A stretch of DNA of 64,000 bases. Origin: Tridacna crocea. Taxonomy: Eukaryota; Mollusca; Bivalvia; Cardiida; Cardiidae. The notes under the pieces were generated by a model. That model saw only the letters and a list, made by a program, of their open reading frames with translations. It did no database searches and was not told where the DNA came from. The position numbers were made by a program, and so were the translations under genes. The DNA is taken from positions 60,500,962 to 60,564,961 of the forward strand of contig OX031062.1 in assembly GCA_943736015.1 (NCBI GenBank), written 5' to 3'. Positions 55,301-61,300 of this stretch are shown here, piece by piece (positions within the stretch are counted from its first letter, which is position 1; each line of letters starts with the position of its first letter).

Positions 55301-58300
55301 TTTCATCCCAAACGGCATAACTTTGTACTGGTACAGACCGTTTGGAGTAGCAAAGGCTGATACTTCTTTTGCTCTATCAGTCAGTGGAACTTGCCAGAAT
55401 CCTTTTAGCAGGTCAAATTTGGTGACACATTTAGAATTTCCAACTTTGTCAATACAGTCATCAATTCTTGGTATTGGAAAAGAGTCTGTTTTTGTCACAG
55501 AGTTCACTTTACGATAGTCAGTACACATTCTATAAGTTCCATTTGATTTGGGTACTAATATACATGGTGAACTGTAATTACTCTGGCTAGGTTCAATAAA
55601 GTCATTTTCCAGTAAGTATTTTACTTCATCCTGGAGGTATTTCTGCTTCAGAGGATTCATTCTATATGGATGTTGCTTTATTGGTTTAGAATCTTCCACA
55701 ATGACATCATGATAGATTTTATCAGTTCTTGTGGGGATATCAGGAAATAAATGTTCATATTCATGTATCAACTGTTTCAGCTCTTCTTGTTGTGATGGTT
55801 CCAAGTGAGAAAGTTTGTTGTTAAGGTTTCTCAAAATATCCGAATTCTCAAGTTTAGATGGACCAGGATCAGATTTATCAATAAAGTCCGAATTTACTTC
55901 AAGATCAGATACATTTGATTCTTGTGGGACAGTGTTTACAACTGTAATTGGTTTTGAAATAGAGCTATCTCTGTCAAAGTATTCCTTTAACATATTTACA
56001 TGACACATTTGTTTGTTTTTACGCCTTCCTGGAGTATTAATTATATAGTTTAAATCACTTGTTTTCTTGTCAATAGTGTAGGGTCCAAAATATCTTGCCT
56101 GTAGAGGTCTGCCAGGTATTGGCAAAAGAGCAAGGACTTTGTCACCTGGTTTAAATTTTCTATCTATAACATGGTTGTCATATCTTGCTTTCATTTTGCC
56201 CTGAGACGTTTTAAGATTAGACCTAGCAACCTCACATGCCCTAGACAGTCTATTTCTGAAGTCAGAAACATACTGTAGTAAATTCAAAGGTGTTTCATCA
56301 TTAGAGAGAAATTTCTCCTTCAAAAGTTTTAAAGGTCCACGAACAGAATGGCCAAAAACTAATTCAAAAGGGCTGAAACCAAGAGATTCTTGTACAGATT
56401 CTCTGGCTGCAAATAGTAACAAATGGATGCCCTCATCCCAATCTTTTTCAGTGTCAAAGCAATATGATCTTATCATATTTTTTAATGTCTGATGAAATCT
56501 TTCTAAAGCACCTTGACTTTCAGGGTGATAGGCGGATGACCTGTATTGCTTGATTCCTAATTCATGCATAACCTGTTGGAATATACCAGACATAAAATTT
56601 GACCCTTGATCAGACTGAACTGATTTTGGAAGACCAACAAATGTGAAAAACTTTATAAGAGCTTTGACTATTGACTTTGTTTTGATGTTCCTTAAAGGAA
56701 TAGCTTCAGGAAAACGTGTAGAAGTACACATAATTGTTAAGAGATACTCATTTCCTGACTTGGTTCGAGGTAAAGGACCAACACAATCTATAAGTATCCT
56801 ACTGAAAGGTTCATCAAAAGCAGGAATAGGTTGTAATTGAGCTTTGGGAATGGTTTGGTTGGGTTTACCTACCATTTGACATGTATGGCAAGTTTTACAA
56901 TATTTAGAGACATCTGATTTGAGACCAGGCCAATAAAAATGAGTAATAATTTTGTGATAGGTCTTGTTTATACCTAGATGACCTGACATAGGACTTTCAT
57001 GGGCTATACTTAGTATTTCATGACGATATGACTTTGGAACCACAATTTGGTGGTAAACAGCCCATTCATCATCAGCTGGGACATCAAATGGTCGCCATTT
57101 TCTCATAAGAATCCCATTCTTTATATAGTAACACATTGGGACCTGTGAAATTTCATCTTCAGGTAAAGCCCTAAAAATTAATTTTGAAATCTCAGGATCA
57201 GCTTGCTGTTCCTGGATAAGCTGTGACTTTGACAGCGTGTCGTGACCTTGGTCAATAGACCGTGGTGGTGAATGACAAGACATTGACGAGTCTGTCTGAG
57301 TATCAGACAAACTGGGATCAAGAGACTTTTTAATCTCATTATTAAAATATTGACCGATAAAAGTATCCGTCAAGTCAATGTCAGAGTTTGAGTTTTTCAA
57401 AATGGCCTTTTTAGCCATAGCTCGGGTAACTGCACAAGAAGGATACAAGTCAGGAATTTCCTGCTCGATAGGGTCATCTGTTTGACCTATATTTGGTGTG
57501 TCAGTTACAAGTGGATTAACCACAACCTTATCTCCAGCTAAGTCATTGCCTAGCAATAAATGGACACCTTGAAATGGTAAGGAAGGTTTAATACCAATAA
57601 CCACAGGCCCAGTAACCAAATCTGATGACAAATTAACATGATGGAGAGGGATATTAACAGTTCCACACTCTACACCCTGAATAAGGACACTAGTACCGGA
57701 AGAAGTCTTCTCAGAAAAAGGCAGTATATCTGCTAAAATAAGAGATTGAGAAGCTCCTGTGTCTCTTAAAATTTTAATAGGGGTAGGTGGGCAATTATCA
57801 CCTGAAAGTGATACAAAACCATTCAACATAAATGGTTCAAAAATCTCCATAGTAGAATCAGACTTGGGTTTTGTGACTATGTCAATTGTATTGGTTTTAA
57901 TAGAAGACTGTGGCCTTGGTCTAAGAGTGGTGAGCCCTGTTGGCTTGGCTTCATCACTTTCTAACTTCCTTTTTAATTTCAAACATTCAGAAACAAGGTG
58001 ACCAGGTTTCTTACAATAGTTACAAGTGGGTCGAGATAAGGGATATTGAGTTTTGGTTTCACTAGTAGAATTGGGTTTGGGTGTATTGGATTGACTGGGC
58101 ATGCCAGATGAATTACCAGACGTAAATTTATTTTGGGGATGTGAGGAAGTAGGTTTTGGTTTAGCAATAAAAGAAACTTTATGTGTAAGGTAGTAATTAT
58201 CAGCCAGACGAGCTGCTTCTTCTAAAGTTTCAACTTGTTTTTCGTCTAAGAATGTCTTAACATCAGATTGAATACAACGTTTGAATTCTTCAACTAACAT

Positions 58301-61300
58301 AAGTTGTCTTAGTTTATCATAATTTTGGTCTATTTTCTTAGAACAGCACCATCTATCAAATAACTGTTCTTTGTTTCTAGCAAATTCAACATGAGTCTGG
58401 TTAGAATCTTTTTTACAATTTCTAAATTTTTGTCTATATGCTTCTGGGACCAGCTCATAACCTTTGAGAATAAGTTCTTTAACAGTCTCATAATGATGAC
58501 ATTGTTCAACACCTAGTTGTGTATAAATTTCACGAGCTTTGCCTATCAAAACACTTTGCAGAAGCAAAGTCCAGTGCTCTCTTGGCCAATTTAAGTTTTC
58601 TGCAACTTTTTCAAAGTGTAGGAAGTATTTATCAACTTCTTTTTCTTGAAATGGAGGAACAAGCCTAATATGTTTTGTAACATCGAAATTGTATTCAATC
58701 TTTTGCTTCGGCTGATTTGCTCTTTCTTGCATTTCTATTTCCCTCATTCTTAATTGAAATTCTCTCTCCTTCTCTCTCTCTTCCCTTTCCCTTTCTTCTC
58801 TCTCCCTTTCTCTTTCTTCTCTCTCCCTTTCTCTTTCCACTCTCTCCCTTTCTCTTTCCATTTCTCTTTCTTCTCTCTCCCTTTCTCTTTCCCTTTCTCT
58901 TTCCTTCTCTCTCTCTACTCTTTCTTCTCTCTGTCTTTCCCTTTCTCTTTCCTTCTCTCTTTCCTGAATTTCTAATTGTCTGATCTGAAGTTTCAATTCA
59001 AGTTCTTTTGAACTTGAAACTGACTGAACGTCAACTATCAGGGAAAGAGCATTTTCATTAAAAATTTCCTCATCAACAAAATATTGTACCAAAATGTTCT
59101 TAATTTCATGTTTACGCATTGAAGATTTTATTTCAGACAATTTATAGTGTTTAGCAAGATTAAGCAAATCAGTCTTTTTACCTAAATTCAATAACTCCAC
59201 AGACGGTTCAGCCGTAAATTTATCTAAGTCAAAAGACATGTTTGTTTGTTGCTGGATTCAAGTACAAAATTGTATTATAATTACTGATTAGTAGACGAAT
59301 GCGTTAGTCTATTTTCCAATCGATGGTTAATCCCAAAAGGAAAACGAATGCGTTAGTCTAGTTTCCAATCCCGGACGAGCCCCCAATTTCTGTTACGAGT
59401 CAGGCGTAACTAGAAAGAAGAAGCCAGCAACAAACGATAACAATTAACAGAATTTATTAACAAAAATATCAAATAAACAGTGACAATATTACAATAGTAC
59501 AAAACAATACCTTAGACGTTAAATTCAGAAGACAAACTATTCCAGTCTTAATTCCTATCTGATCCTGATCCAAACTGAATGTAATCCAAGCACACAAAGT
59601 AATCCTCACTTTAGTCTAGTCTGATCCAAATCCAAACTGAATGTAATCCATGCACTAATTATGACACAAACACAAGATAATCCCCACTGTAGTCTGGCAA
59701 TCATGTATTAACTAGTGAACACTGAGATGTAAAAAGCTTTTCCTTTTATAATAACAGGGAAACTTCCAGAAAATTCATGTTAAAATCAGTTGCATAATTT
59801 CTAGTAATCAGATTGTATAAAGGCCTGGAAACTTCCAGCACAATATTCCACAAGAGAGAATCCAGTTCTAAAAATAGTAACAGGGGAAAACCATTCAAAA
59901 ATAGATACACACATGAACAAAGCTAAGGATAACTGGGTATGTACATAACAACATGCATTTAACCCTTTACCCCATAGGACATTCCTATGGTATCTCTAAT
60001 TGACCCTAAATAACAGCAAAGATGAAGCCGTTTTTTACAGGTATATGACACCTTTTGATAGCATAGAAAACATTGTGACAAAAGGTGAAAATGCTCGTTA
60101 TGAGCAATTTCACCTTTTGCCACAATGTTTTCCAAAGGCTCCTACAAGCAATGCGTAGAAATGAGTATCTGTGGAGTAAAGGGTTAATTAGCAATTGCTC
60201 CTTTTCCAATTTTGTTTTCCAGACTTTTGAAAAGCAAATTTTTTAGTTTTCCCTTAGCATTTTACTAACAAACAATTCTTTGCACTAACAACCCTATAGA
60301 GTAAGGCAATTGAAAACAGTGTGGTAAACAGAGAAATGCTGGTTACCAATATTTTCTCCTTTTCCAACTGTACATTTGGAGGAGTCTAAAATTTTTTTGC
60401 CCAATTAAGAAATTTTAAAAATGCTTTCCATTGTGTAACAGGTTTTGAATTTAGGTGTAAAGATAGTTCAACAATAGGTTAGAAAAAAACACAATGAATG
60501 CCTGGAAAAGTATTGGCAGTGATAGAATTTGTGAAATACTGATCAAATAAACATAAGATTATAATTTTACAATTCACATTTTTTTTTACAAAGAGATTTA
60601 ATTTCTAAGGCAAGAAAGCACTGTAAATGTTATATTGCACCTTTTTCAGGAAGAATGGGGACTACTTTTTAACTATGTGTATCCTTACCCAGATTTAGTG
60701 AGAGAAACTATTAAAGAAATAGACACAAAGCAGTCCTTATTTGTGCCCCTTCACACTCACAAGGTTGGTAGTAGAGACACAAACCACTCTTGCAGAGGGA
60801 CTGTTTTCAGGTGTACTGGAATCAGCCTGCTCAGCCATCTGTCGATACATCTGTCTGTCAATATATCTCTCTCTAGATGTGCCTCAAGGTACCTGACTTA
60901 ACCCTTTCCCAAACAATTCCTGGTTTTTACAACCCTAAGATAGAAGCCTTTTGAAAACATTGAGGGAAAAGGAGAAAATGCTGGTAACCAGCATTTTCTC
61001 CTTTTCCCACAATGTTTTCTACCCTGCTGAAAACAAATTTCAATTTTTGAGATGCATTAATTTTGTCATCTGCAAGTGCTTTCAGTTTGAACCAGTCTAG
61101 AAAGGGTTAAGTTACTTTCAGCTATTGTATATACACAGAGCAAACTTGACAAAATGTGGTGTCTGATCTTTGATCTATATGGTTGTTTTGCTGATCCGCC
61201 TTCAAGGATGAAAATACATGTATTTGTTACGTTTATTAAAGATTGACTCTTTAGTACACAATCCTGAGAAAGAAGCCTTTTGAAAACATTGTGAGAATAT

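Larger units (their letters stand above)
53645..59950 (-). mobile_element. Gmr1-like LTR retrotransposon, copy 2 (6306 bp)
   Basis: Complete element in DALRD3 intron 11, antisense to the gene. It has 560-bp LTRs at 59391-59950 (5') and 53645-54204 (3') that look identical by eye, and ACAT flanks (53641-53644, 59951-59954) as a 4-bp target duplication. The primer site is at 59368-59385. One continuous gag-pol frame runs 59239-54431. Its leader is about 94 bp shorter than in copy 1, and its LTRs differ from those of copy 1 at many positions, so the copies are separate insertions of related lineages. Confidence 0.95.
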
